This document shows positions 7,898-17,180 of a DNA stretch of 64,000 nt, piece by piece. Source of the stretch: Actinomycetes bacterium (GTDB taxonomy: Bacteria > Actinomycetota > Acidimicrobiia > Acidimicrobiales > Poriferisodalaceae); contig JAAETH010000466.1 in assembly GCA_024228575.1 (NCBI GenBank), positions 41,050 through 105,049 of the forward strand, given 5' to 3'. Position 1 is the first letter of the stretch. Every line of letters starts with the position of its first letter. The translations under genes and the position numbers were made by a program. The notes beneath the pieces are model-generated. The model made no database searches and was not told the origin of the DNA. It was given only the letters and a program-made list of their open reading frames with translations.

Positions 7898-10567
7898 CTA
7901 CCTGGACTCGAATCGGCGCTTGAGCCCCAGGAAGGGGCGCTCGATCAACCAGTAGCTCGCCAGCGCAGCTGCGAAGCTGACGACAAATTGGGTGACCACG
8001 AGGTACCGGAACGCCAGGTCGGGCATCACATCCTTCGTCAATTCGAACACCGGGAAATGCCACAGATAGACGCCGTAGGAGATGGTGCCGATGAACGCAA
8101 GGGGCTTCCACGCCAGCACCCTCGAGGGACGAGAGGTCGGGTCGGCAGCGATCTGGGCCAACAGGACCGTGACAGAGACCGCAACAACCGCCATCCCGAA
8201 CAGGTAGACCCACCCTGCTGTCGTCGTTGCGACGGCGGCGACGGCGAGCAGCACAAACACCGCCACGAGAGCGAGCGGTCTGGCCCGGCGTCCCAAGAGC
8301 TCGATGCGCGAAGCCCGGGTGCCTGTCATCAGGAGGGCGGCGAGACAGCCGAGCAACAGCGCGTCGGCTCTGGCGTGAAGCGGGAAGTAGGTGTATTCGA
8401 GGTTCTCGTACGCCAACCACACCGCCGCGCGACCGACGGCCACGGCAACGGCGACGACACCAGCGAAGACGGCCGCAAATCTCACACTCCGGCGGGCCAG
8501 CAGAGCCGCCAACACGGGCGGCCAGAGCACGTAGAACTGCTCTTCGATCGCCAACGACCAGGTGTGGCCGAAGACGCCGAGCGATCGCTCGACGACCATG
8601 GCCAGATAGTTCGTCAGATAGGCCAGACTCCAGGGCACGGCCGCCAGCGACGTCGAACGCAGCTCTCCGGGTGCCCAGAGCAACAGCACCGGCACAACAA
8701 CCGCCGTCATCACCAGCAGGGCCGGGAACAGTCGTAGAGCTCTCCGCGCATAGAAGCGCGGGAAGTCGATGCTGCCGTTGCGGTCCCTTTCCTGGACGAG
8801 GAGTGCGGTGATCAGGAAACCCGACAACACGAAGAACACATCGACCCCGAGGAAACCTCCGTCGAGCCAAGGGAGGTGGGCGTGGTGGAACATCACCCCC
8901 AAAACGGCGAGAGCCCTCAGGCCGTCGAATGGACCGACGTGTGCAAGCCTCCAGGGCCGATCGTCACCGATGGCTCCGTTCGCGACGGGAACCTTCGGGG
9001 TGGCGGGTTCAGCGATCGGGCTCGGGTGACTCCGGTCGAGGCGGCGTCCCGTCAGGCCACCGACGAGGAAGACAACGTCGGCCCTTGTTCTGTCGTTCTC
9101 GAACAACCACATCGTCGCAGCAAAGACGGCCTCGCCGACAGCGATCCCGATCAACAGGGCAGGCCACCGGCCGCCCGGTTGGAGTGACGACGCAACCGAC
9201 GCGCCGGCCGTGATGCCAAGTATCAGCCCCAGAACCGCATCGCGACTCTCGCGGAAGACATCGACGCCCAGGTCGCGTTTGGCAAGCCACCAGATCGGCA
9301 GGTACATCACCTGGAGACCGACGTAGAAGAACCCGAACCCTTGAGCCGCCCACCTCGCCGTGACAAGAGCCCCGATGGTCCACGTGACGACGAGCCAGGC
9401 GATCGACAACCACATGGCGACGCGTGTGCGGCCAACGGCATTAAAGGCGTGGAGCAGCGGCGAACTGACGGCCGTCGTGACAATCGCCGGCATGAACAGC
9501 ACCAGCAGATCGGCTCCGGGCAACCATCTGTCCGAGAACACCAACGAGACCAGCTCCGAGGGTGCGACCATGACCGCCACGACCACAGGGAACGCGAGCA
9601 GAGCATTGAGGCGCAGCGCTCTCGCTGTCAACAACCCGAGCAGCACCCTGTCCTCCTGGACCCTGGCCAGGCTGGGTAACACGACCCTGTCGATCGCCCC
9701 CAACAACAGGATTGGCATGAGTGTCAGGTTGTATGCCCACGTGACATGTCCAAGCGTCGTCAGCCCCAACACCGTTCCGATGAACAGCGGCTGGAACATG
9801 TCGGTGGCCGCAACGGCGAGACCCGATGCCTGAACAGGGGCACCGACGCTGAGCAACGATCGGTAGTGACCGTCGACCCCCTTGGTCCTGGGCCCCCCGC
9901 GGGCAGCCCAGAGCTGGGCAGCCACACCGATCAGCTCCTTGGCGCCGACAGCGATGGCGAGCGCACCGGCTCCATGACCGAGGCGGGCGAGCGTTAACAC
10001 GATCGAGAAATAGAGGACCGACTCGGCGGTCTCGATGAGGGCCAGGGTCGCGAACGACCGCGAACGCTGGAGCCGAGCCGATGGCACCGCCCTCGAGAAC
10101 CGAGCGATGAGCGCAACGACGAGGGCGCCGACCCAGATGGCGAGATCTGCAGAGCCCGAGGCCCAAACAGCGACCACACCGATGGCACCACCAACACCTG
10201 CAACCATCGACAGACCGCCGAGCAAGCGCTTCGCAGCTGCCCACTCGCCGACCGGAGGCTCGTCGGACTGACGCACCAGGGACACGGTGACACCGAGATC
10301 GCCGAAGACGGTCGCCGCTCCGAACACGATCATGTTCAGCGTCGCGAACATCCCGTAGTCGGCTGGCTGGAGCCAGCGGGCCAGCAAGATAGCGGCGGCG
10401 GCACTCAGCAGGATCGTCAGAAGCTGGCGGCCGCCGAGGAAGAGGGCACCACGAGTCGAGCGGGTCGATCCAATGCTTTCTGCCGAGCGACTCCCCCCAG
10501 GAGCCGACGGGACGGGGGCGTCGTCAGCGGACGCGCCGACCTCGCGGTGCCGAACCGTGCCCGTCAC
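7898..10567 (-). CDS. Wzx-like flippase fused to acyltransferase-3 domain
   Basis: 889 residues in one frame. Residues 35-500 form a polysaccharide flippase of the MOP superfamily: repeated membrane segments, GRQLLTILLSAAAAILLARWL near the start, and LQPADYGMFATLNMIV. A soluble linker (about 500-545) follows. Residues 545-889 form a membrane acyltransferase of the AT3/OafA group: FDGLRALAVLGVMFHH, GVDVFFVLSGFLIT, FYARRALRLFP, HTWSLAIEEQFYVLWP and the final YWLIERPF. AT3 proteins O-acylate sugars using cytosolic acyl donors. The fusion would join acylation and translocation of the lipid-linked repeat unit. Its ATG overlaps the co-polymerase stop (ATGA). Confidence 0.88.
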   Translation of the reverse strand: MTGTVRHREVGASADDAPVPSAPGGSRSAESIGSTRSTRGALFLGGRQLLTILLSAAAAILLARWLQPADYGMFATLNMIVFGAATVFGDLGVTVSLVRQSDEPPVGEWAAAKRLLGGLSMVAGVGGAIGVVAVWASGSADLAIWVGALVVALIARFSRAVPSARLQRSRSFATLALIETAESVLYFSIVLTLARLGHGAGALAIAVGAKELIGVAAQLWAARGGPRTKGVDGHYRSLLSVGAPVQASGLAVAATDMFQPLFIGTVLGLTTLGHVTWAYNLTLMPILLLGAIDRVVLPSLARVQEDRVLLGLLTARALRLNALLAFPVVVAVMVAPSELVSLVFSDRWLPGADLLVLFMPAIVTTAVSSPLLHAFNAVGRTRVAMWLSIAWLVVTWTIGALVTARWAAQGFGFFYVGLQVMYLPIWWLAKRDLGVDVFRESRDAVLGLILGITAGASVASSLQPGGRWPALLIGIAVGEAVFAATMWLFENDRTRADVVFLVGGLTGRRLDRSHPSPIAEPATPKVPVANGAIGDDRPWRLAHVGPFDGLRALAVLGVMFHHAHLPWLDGGFLGVDVFFVLSGFLITALLVQERDRNGSIDFPRFYARRALRLFPALLVMTAVVVPVLLLWAPGELRSTSLAAVPWSLAYLTNYLAMVVERSLGVFGHTWSLAIEEQFYVLWPPVLAALLARRSVRFAAVFAGVVAVAVAVGRAAVWLAYENLEYTYFPLHARADALLLGCLAALLMTGTRASRIELLGRRARPLALVAVFVLLAVAAVATTTAGWVYLFGMAVVAVSVTVLLAQIAADPTSRPSRVLAWKPLAFIGTISYGVYLWHFPVFELTKDVMPDLAFRYLVVTQFVVSFAAALASYWLIERPFLGLKRRFESR

Positions 10568-12303
10568 GACATCTGAAGTGAGTCGAGGTCGATCTTCTCG
10601 ACCACCAGGGCCTCACCGACTCGTCGCCCGGCCCTTCGGGCCGCAACCCGATCCTTGGTCCCGAAGCCATTCAGGACGGCCCAGACAACCGGGACACCCG
10701 ACCTCGAGATGTCGCCCAGCGCTACTCCCAACAACCGCCTCTTGGTGACCTTGCGTCGCGCCACGACGATCACACCATCCACAACGCCGGCCAGCACCTG
10801 TGCGTCGGCAAGCGAGTTCACATGGGTCGAGTCGATGACAACGAGATCGCTGTCGGCCTGGATCGCTCGCAACACGTCGACCATCCGACCACCGTCGAGC
10901 ACTTGGGTGATGCCGTCCGTGAGCGAGCCAGAAGGGAGCACTCGGAGGCGGCCCGTGGACCCCGCAAGCGGGATGTCGACGAGACATGACGACAGCCCCT
11001 CCTCCCCCACCAGCACCGAGGACAAGCCCGGCTCCTGCTCGAGGCCGAACCGCCGGTGTACATCCGGGCGGCGCAGGTTCGCATCGACCACCACCACGCT
11101 GCGGCCACCTCTTGCCATGACAACCGCGAGCTCGCAGGCAACCGTCGTCTTGCCTTCCCTGCGCGACGGGCTCGTGACCAGCAGGGTCTGCACGGGAGAC
11201 GCAGCGCTGTACGCCAACAGGGCCGACCGGATGGACCGGTACGCGTCGGCCGTGGCCGAAACCGGGCGATGCAGCGCAGCGATCCGTGATCGACGAGAAG
11301 CCAGAGACCGGTCGGTCGGTGTCGCACCGAGCACGGGGATTCCAACCAGCTCGCGTTCGACGCGATCGCGTCGACGCATCCTGTCATCGAGATAGTCGAC
11401 GGCAAAGGCCAAGGCCAAGCCCGCAGCCAGCCCCGCAATGACTGCAACCACCATCTGGCGAGTGAACGGCGTCCCCAGCGGCCCAACTGCGTACGAAACG
11501 CCGTCCATCAGGGACGGACCCGTGGCGAGAGCCGCCGCCTCCAGGTTCACCTCATCTGCACGTTTCGCGAGTTCGGTCGCCAGAGAGAGAGCGGCCTCGC
11601 GGGACGCCACCAGGCGAGCCAACAACGGGTCGGAGTCAGTGCCGATCAACACATTGGCCTCGAGCGCCGAGTTCGGCGACGCGCTCGAGGCCAGGAGGCG
11701 GTAGAACTCGGCATCCTGGTCACGACCGCTCCGCTCGGCTATCTGGACGTCGAGTGCACCAACCTCTTCTTCGTATGCAGAGCTGCGTTCGGTCAAGAAG
11801 TCCGCGAAGATCCGCAACTCGCTCGATACCTGGTCCCTGCGAACCTCAACATATGACTCGGCGAAGGCAACAGCGGCGTCTTCGGCCAACCGCGGGTCTG
11901 TGCTCTGGACCTTGAACACCAACACATCGGCACCACCCGAACCGGCCACGGCATAGTCGGCGATCTTTTTCGATCTCTCGACCCCCAGGCGCTGCCACGC
12001 CCCTTCCCACACCGGATGCGACATGGCGACCTGGATCTGGGTTTCGATCGCCCTGATCGGATCGAGAGCCTCGGTACCCACGACACCGAACGTCCAGTCC
12101 TTTGAACCTTCCGTGACCTGGACCAGAGTCGATGCTTCGTACATCGACGAGACGGCGTGAGCTCGCCGAACAGTCATTGCTCCGGACAACACGACCACTA
12201 TCAGAATCAGCCACCAGCGCTGGGCGACCACACGCAACACGACGAGTATCCCGAGGTCGTATCTGTCGTCGTCGGGAATCCCCGAGGGCGCGGGTGTGGT
12301 CAC
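10564..12303 (-). CDS. Wzz/Wzc-like polysaccharide co-polymerase with BY-kinase-type ATPase
   Basis: 579 residues: an N-terminal Wzz domain with a membrane segment at about 30-45, an extracytoplasmic coiled-coil part (180-290), a proline-containing turn (VGPLGTPF) before the second membrane segment (about 300), then a cytoplasmic P-loop domain. Walker A is SPSRREGKTT (about 378-387), Walker A' is VVVVDANLRRP (403-413) and Walker B is LVVIDS (487-492). Such proteins set chain length in Wzx/Wzy export. No tyrosine cluster is present at the C-terminus (ending EKIDLDSLQMS), so bacterial-tyrosine-kinase autophosphorylation is doubtful. It overlaps the flippase gene by 4 bp. Confidence 0.85.
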   Translation of the reverse strand: MTTPAPSGIPDDDRYDLGILVVLRVVAQRWWLILIVVVLSGAMTVRRAHAVSSMYEASTLVQVTEGSKDWTFGVVGTEALDPIRAIETQIQVAMSHPVWEGAWQRLGVERSKKIADYAVAGSGGADVLVFKVQSTDPRLAEDAAVAFAESYVEVRRDQVSSELRIFADFLTERSSAYEEEVGALDVQIAERSGRDQDAEFYRLLASSASPNSALEANVLIGTDSDPLLARLVASREAALSLATELAKRADEVNLEAAALATGPSLMDGVSYAVGPLGTPFTRQMVVAVIAGLAAGLALAFAVDYLDDRMRRRDRVERELVGIPVLGATPTDRSLASRRSRIAALHRPVSATADAYRSIRSALLAYSAASPVQTLLVTSPSRREGKTTVACELAVVMARGGRSVVVVDANLRRPDVHRRFGLEQEPGLSSVLVGEEGLSSCLVDIPLAGSTGRLRVLPSGSLTDGITQVLDGGRMVDVLRAIQADSDLVVIDSTHVNSLADAQVLAGVVDGVIVVARRKVTKRRLLGVALGDISRSGVPVVWAVLNGFGTKDRVAARRAGRRVGEALVVEKIDLDSLQMS

Positions 12304-12350
12304 GCCGTTTTTGTCGGCCGCCGGGGCTTCAGCTCAAGCCCGACTGCCCC

Positions 12351-13868
12351 CTAGCGGGCACCGGTTCCCAGCACCCTGGAAGGTGTATCCATCCGATCTC
12401 CCCAGCGGGCGACGCCTCGAAGTACCAGCAACAGGATCGTGAGTCGGATCGCTACGTTCACGCCCAGATATGCGACGTTGCGTTCGATACCGATGAGGAC
12501 GTGCCCCAGGTACACGATTGCACCGACCCTCGTAGCCGAAGTCGGGGGGAAGGTCCTGTCGATTCCGCCAACGAACACCCCCCACAAGAGGAAGCCGATC
12601 AACACGCCCGCGTCGCCGAAGTTGAGGTAGAGATCACCCAGCATGGTGATCGCCTGCGACGAGGTGTTCTCCTGTTGATCTGGGGCGATGAAGGTGGTCG
12701 TGAAATACCGACCGAGAGACAGGATACGAAAGTCCAGATCGACCTGGCCCGAAACCACCGGGATAGCGGACACGGCGGGCTGCCAGATTGAATCGCCTCC
12801 GAGGTGATCGATCTCGCCTGGAACCTGTTCACGAAGCAAGATGACAGCGGTCACCCCGCCGAAGCGCCGCGACATGCCCTTGGCGACCGATGTAGCCGCA
12901 TCGAGGGTGGTGCGGCCGGGTTCGGCCCTCACACCACTTTCAAAGTCGTACTTGGTGAGGGCGACGATTGGGCCCTCGAACAGCGATATCGGTTCGCCGT
13001 CATCGAACGCGAACCGATTGCCCTGAATGGCGAGGAAGACAGCAAGACCGAGGCCCAGCATCAGGCCCACCCGCTTCGGGCCGAGCTTCACACCGGCACC
13101 GGCCATACCGACAGCGAGAGCGGCGATCGGGATCACCGCCGCCTCCTTGAACGAGGTCAACACGCCCAAGGACGAAGCGATTGCGACAAGAACATAGAGA
13201 CGTCGGCGGACGTTCGGCACTGTCACGGAGTGGTACCCGAGAGCGGCGAATGCCAGCAGATACAGGCTCATGATGTTCTCGATGAATCCCGAGGCGACGT
13301 TGCCGAACACCATGGCCGTGCGGCCGAACAGACCAATTGTGGCAAACCAGAAGAGGGTGTCGATGCTGAGATCCGGGACAAACTTGGCAGACGGTTTCCC
13401 GGCTCCGACCAGGGCGGCTCCCGCCGCGAATGCAGCGAGCGCTGCTGTGCTGAGCAACCATGCCCAGACGAACGACTCGTCACCGGCAGCCCTGACGATC
13501 TCGTTCTCGTTCAGGTTTGTGCGATCGGACTGGGTCACCAGCATTCGCAGCGTGAAGTAGACCATCCACGCGAATCCGATCGTGACCGTCAGAGCCATTC
13601 GCCGCATGGCAATGAAACGCCTCAACACCACGAAGAGTGCGATCTGCAGCGGGGCACACACGAGTGTCACCAGAGGCAACGACGAATCGCCCGAACCGAG
13701 GAACACACCGATGCCGACACCCAGCGTCAGCGCGGCAGCAACAAAAACGAACAAGGGCGCGGTCGCCTTCGACCTCAACCGTTCGGCGACGATCTCGAGT
13801 GTCGACTCAACGCTCGTCGGTTCGGCCGCAGCACGATCGACGGTGGTGGACTGCATCAGCGCACCCAT
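12351..13868 (-). CDS. Wzy-like polysaccharide polymerase, multi-pass membrane protein
   Basis: About 505 residues with roughly ten to twelve hydrophobic segments and one long external loop (about 290-400), the layout of O-antigen/capsule polymerases (Wzy), which link lipid-carried repeat units on the outer face of the membrane. No strict sequence motif exists for this group, so the call rests on topology and on lying between glycosyltransferases and the Wzz/Wzc-like gene. Two starts are possible, ATG at 13868 or at 13856. The latter overlaps the upstream stop as TGATG. Confidence 0.72.
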   Translation of the reverse strand: MGALMQSTTVDRAAAEPTSVESTLEIVAERLRSKATAPLFVFVAAALTLGVGIGVFLGSGDSSLPLVTLVCAPLQIALFVVLRRFIAMRRMALTVTIGFAWMVYFTLRMLVTQSDRTNLNENEIVRAAGDESFVWAWLLSTAALAAFAAGAALVGAGKPSAKFVPDLSIDTLFWFATIGLFGRTAMVFGNVASGFIENIMSLYLLAFAALGYHSVTVPNVRRRLYVLVAIASSLGVLTSFKEAAVIPIAALAVGMAGAGVKLGPKRVGLMLGLGLAVFLAIQGNRFAFDDGEPISLFEGPIVALTKYDFESGVRAEPGRTTLDAATSVAKGMSRRFGGVTAVILLREQVPGEIDHLGGDSIWQPAVSAIPVVSGQVDLDFRILSLGRYFTTTFIAPDQQENTSSQAITMLGDLYLNFGDAGVLIGFLLWGVFVGGIDRTFPPTSATRVGAIVYLGHVLIGIERNVAYLGVNVAIRLTILLLVLRGVARWGDRMDTPSRVLGTGAR

Positions 13869-15043
13869 CTCGGGATCTGATGAACGACGCGCGCCGAGTT
13901 CCCGATGCGCTCGATCGCGCCCGCGGTGGCGGCATCGGCAAAGACCTCTGCCGTTTCTCGGGCGACGGCGTCCCAGCTACGCCCGATGATGGCTTCGCGG
14001 CCCATTCCGGCGAGCCTCTCGCGCTCCACGGGATCTGCGACGAGCCTCGAAATGAGAGCCGACAGGCCAGAGACGTCTCTGGGCTCGAAACGAGGCGCCG
14101 CACCCCTGGTTGCCTCGGGTAGAGCGCCCGCGTCGGCCACGATGGTTGTTGTGCCCACAGCCATCGCTTCGACGGGGGGAAGGCCAAACCCCTCGGCCAG
14201 CGCTGGAAATACGAACAGTTCAGCCTCGGCCAGTAGGGCGGGCAGAAGTTCATCGTCTACGTAGCCGAGGAACCGGAGCCGTTCCCGGTCGCCTCCAACG
14301 GATGTCACAAGGTCCAAGAGATACTCGGCTTCAGCACCCACTGAACCGCCGAGCACCAGCCGTGGTGTCCTCGAAGGATCGAGTCTTGCCCACGCCAGAA
14401 CCAGGGTGTCGACCGACTTCTTGTCGTCGAACCCCCCGACGTAGAGCAGGTATCTGAACTCCAGATCCAGGTCACGCCGCACCCGCGCCCGCATGACAGC
14501 ATCCGGGGGAATTACGAACGCCTCCCCCGGTGCCTCCGAGACCACCACAACCCTGTCGCCGCCGAGCCCGAGTGAAGCCTCGAGGTAGTCGGCAGAGTGT
14601 TGGGACACCGTGATGATGCGCGTGGCCCCCAGCAGCGAAGCCACGTTCGCGTATACAAATCGCGCGAGGCTGCGACCCGCTGGCCGTTCGACGAGAGATC
14701 GATCCCACTCGACGGCATCATGAAGCGTCAGTACCGACGGGATTCCGAACAGCGGGAGCCCACGGTTTGCAGGGCTGAACAACAGGTCGGCACCGAGGCG
14801 CTTGACAAGGGCTCGAAGACCAACCTGCTCGCGTTTCCACTCACTGTCTCGATCGGGAGCATGGACGCTCATGTCCGGTGTGCCAGACGGCATCTGCATA
14901 GGTCTGTCCGACACCAGGACGAGATCGAGCCGTTCCGAACGCTCCATGGCATTCAGTAGTTCCGCCGTGTAGCGGGCGAAACCCCTCAGCTGCTCCGATG
15001 CCAGGCATCGAACATCGACGGCCACACGTATTCGAGAACTCAC
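13856..15043 (-). CDS. Glycosyltransferase family 4 (GT-B)
   Basis: 395 residues. The N-terminal part has IRVAVDVRCLASEQLRGFARY, like family 4 mannosyl- and rhamnosyl-type transferases. The donor domain carries YLLYVGGFDDKKSVDTLVLAW and the EX7E motif in AEGFGLPPVEAM, so retaining transfer from an NDP-sugar is expected. I start at the GTG at 15043, which overlaps the preceding TGA as GTGA. The open frame extends further upstream to 15100, but that part has no homology-like sequence. The sugar is not predictable. Confidence 0.82.
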   Translation of the reverse strand: MSSRIRVAVDVRCLASEQLRGFARYTAELLNAMERSERLDLVLVSDRPMQMPSGTPDMSVHAPDRDSEWKREQVGLRALVKRLGADLLFSPANRGLPLFGIPSVLTLHDAVEWDRSLVERPAGRSLARFVYANVASLLGATRIITVSQHSADYLEASLGLGGDRVVVVSEAPGEAFVIPPDAVMRARVRRDLDLEFRYLLYVGGFDDKKSVDTLVLAWARLDPSRTPRLVLGGSVGAEAEYLLDLVTSVGGDRERLRFLGYVDDELLPALLAEAELFVFPALAEGFGLPPVEAMAVGTTTIVADAGALPEATRGAAPRFEPRDVSGLSALISRLVADPVERERLAGMGREAIIGRSWDAVARETAEVFADAATAGAIERIGNSARVVHQIPRWVR

Positions 15044-16338
15044 CGACACAGGAAGCTCGCATCCCTGAGAGACCGCTCGACTCGGTCGACCGAGAAGCAC
15101 CGGCGGTGGGCATCGACACCATTGTCCGCAAGCCAGGAACGCCGGTCTGAATCATCGAGGAGTTCGACGACTCTCGCCGAGAACATGGTGTCATCGCGAG
15201 CGACGATCACATCGACGCCATCGGTCAGGTCCAGGCCGTCGACCAGTTCGGGACTCACCACGACCGCGCGACGACGCGCCAGGGCTTCGGCCAGCTTCAG
15301 CGGCACACCACCTCGAAGGGCAAGGGGGATGGCAACGACGTCGACCTTGTCGTAGAAGTCGCTCACATCGTCAACAGCACCCAGGTAGTCGACCGCCGGA
15401 TGATCCTGACACCTCTTGACGAGATCAGCCGGAAGGCCGGCTCCAGCGAGGACGAGCCTCACATCGCTGTTCACGACCACTCGTGCAGCGATGCCGTCGA
15501 GGAGTCTCCGGGCCGCATCCTCGTTCGGTCGGTACGACCAGGTTGCGATCATTCCGAACGCGCCTGTGGCCCGTTGCACCGTCTTGTCCGTGAAGCCGGG
15601 AACCGTGTTGGGAACCACCACGACCCGAGCGCCAGGTGACAGCTGACGAAACCTCTCCGCCTCGGCCTCAGTCGTCGCCCAGACCTCGTGTGCACGTCCG
15701 ATATGAACACGCTCCTGCGTTCTACAAGCGAGGTGATTCGCCCACAGACCGAGCCCCTGGCCGATCGAGCCGGTATGGGTGCGGGCAAGGCGCTCGGTGA
15801 CATCGGTCAACACATCGGCTGCGTCGATGATGACGTTGACCGAGTCTGGCAGCGCCCGCATCCAGTGCATGCCCTGGGAGGGCAACACCACTGTGTCGGC
15901 GTCGATCCGGCCAACCTCTGCGACGATCTTGCCCGCTGCTCCCGCAGCGTCGTAGCGCATCGAATAGGGAAACACCGATCGCGGCCTGCGCAGAACACCT
16001 GTCGCCAGGAAACCGAGCTTGGACACGAGCCGTCGAATCATTCCGAGGTGATGCTGTTCGACGCGGGCACCCGCATGGGCCTGGCCATCACATCGGGCAT
16101 CGAGGTCGGCCTCGCGGACCCGACCTTCGGGGCGGTCAGCGGTCGAGAACCACAACACATGACTCTCGACACCGAGAGCGGCGAGGGCGTCGAGGTTGCC
16201 CATCATCCTCAGGTGAAGCCCGGTCGTCGCGGGAAGAGGAAAGTCCAGCAGTACCGTCAGGACACGACGCGCTGTTCCCGAGGAGCCCTTCACCGGCGCC
16301 GTCGGGCATTCACCACCCGAACGCGACGGTTGATTCAT
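15040..16338 (-). CDS. Glycosyltransferase family 4-like
   Basis: 432 residues. The N-terminal acceptor domain opens with RVLTVLLDFPLPATTGLHLR after a disordered leader of about 24 residues. The donor domain has FGMIATWSYRPNEDAARRLLDGI, RLVLAGAGLP and GVPLKLAEALARRRAVV. The first glutamate of EX7E is missing (GGVPLKLAE), as in the PEP-CTERM/sugar-transferase-like subgroup. Start and stop both overlap neighbouring genes by 4 bp (ATGA/GTGA), showing translational coupling within the seven-gene minus-strand operon. Confidence 0.8.
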   Translation of the reverse strand: MNQPSRSGGECPTAPVKGSSGTARRVLTVLLDFPLPATTGLHLRMMGNLDALAALGVESHVLWFSTADRPEGRVREADLDARCDGQAHAGARVEQHHLGMIRRLVSKLGFLATGVLRRPRSVFPYSMRYDAAGAAGKIVAEVGRIDADTVVLPSQGMHWMRALPDSVNVIIDAADVLTDVTERLARTHTGSIGQGLGLWANHLACRTQERVHIGRAHEVWATTEAEAERFRQLSPGARVVVVPNTVPGFTDKTVQRATGAFGMIATWSYRPNEDAARRLLDGIAARVVVNSDVRLVLAGAGLPADLVKRCQDHPAVDYLGAVDDVSDFYDKVDVVAIPLALRGGVPLKLAEALARRRAVVVSPELVDGLDLTDGVDVIVARDDTMFSARVVELLDDSDRRSWLADNGVDAHRRCFSVDRVERSLRDASFLCR

Positions 16339-17180
16339 CGCGAGGAGGCCGCCAGGACCTCACCCACAGCCTGCTCGACACGGTGTGCCAGAGGAACCGG
16401 CTCCCACCCGAACACCACCCTGGTGATCATGTCGTCGACCGTCTTGTCCTCCACCAGCCTGTCGATCTGATCTGGGCGCAACCCCGCCACAGGCGCGAAG
16501 CGGGCGAACATTCTCAGCGCTCCGGTGGGAACTGGTATCGGGGGCAGTCGCACTCCAAGGAGTTCGGCGATCATCAGCATCAGTTCGGCGGCTGGAATCG
16601 CCTCGGCTCCACCGACCGGATAGACACCGGCAGTCACATCACTCGAACGGTGAGCGTGAACCAGCGAGACCACGTCGTCGACGTGTACCGGTTGAACCAG
16701 CTGCGAGCCGTCACCTACCTGAAACCGAGTCCTCGTCCTGTTCATCTGGCGGATGATCCGCGACAGATTGGCGTCACCCCCGCGCCCGAAAATCATGGTC
16801 GGAGCCAGGACCACACCCCCGCGGGAAACGACCAGCTCCTCGCGAGCAAGGGCAGCCTCGACGCCCGGTGCACGAGTGCCAGATCTCAGCTGGGACGACG
16901 AGAAGACCAGCCAACGAGACCCATCGACACGATCGACTATCCAGTCCACATCACTTCGTGTGAGCTGCGGCAGTGAGACGATCTGGTCGAACTCCTGATC
17001 GGCCAGCAGATTGTCGAGAGCCGCCGCGTCGGCCATGGGAAGAGCGCCTGGAACCGTCCGAGACGACGGCCTCACCAACGAGACCAACTCGACAGAGGGA
17101 GATCCGGCGCAACTGTCGACGAGGTGCCTGCCCACATAACCACCGGCGCCGATGACAAGTACCCGTCTGGTGGTGACCAT
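16335..17180 (-). CDS. Atypical SDR (NAD(P)-binding epimerase/dehydratase-like)
   Basis: 281 residues. The dinucleotide-binding loop VLVIGAGGYVGRHL (7-20) is intact and the later FGRGGDANLSRI and QPVHVDDVV segments match extended SDRs. The catalytic YxxxK is not present: after FSSSQLRSGTRAPGVE the tyrosine and lysine are absent. It may therefore bind nucleotide-sugar or NAD(P) without classical epimerase chemistry, as atypical SDRs do. It lies between two glycosyltransferase genes with overlaps on both sides, so a role in sugar supply or regulation is likely. Confidence 0.72.
   Translation of the reverse strand: MVTTRRVLVIGAGGYVGRHLVDSCAGSPSVELVSLVRPSSRTVPGALPMADAAALDNLLADQEFDQIVSLPQLTRSDVDWIVDRVDGSRWLVFSSSQLRSGTRAPGVEAALAREELVVSRGGVVLAPTMIFGRGGDANLSRIIRQMNRTRTRFQVGDGSQLVQPVHVDDVVSLVHAHRSSDVTAGVYPVGGAEAIPAAELMLMIAELLGVRLPPIPVPTGALRMFARFAPVAGLRPDQIDRLVEDKTVDDMITRVVFGWEPVPLAHRVEQAVGEVLAASSR

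Noticed and set aside
7734..8870. Long frames opposite or beside real genes (for example 7734-8870, 2983-4161, 4338-5552, 23856-24731)
   Set aside because: Arg/Pro/Ser-rich translations without domains, lying in other frames of well supported genes; typical shadows of high-GC DNA.
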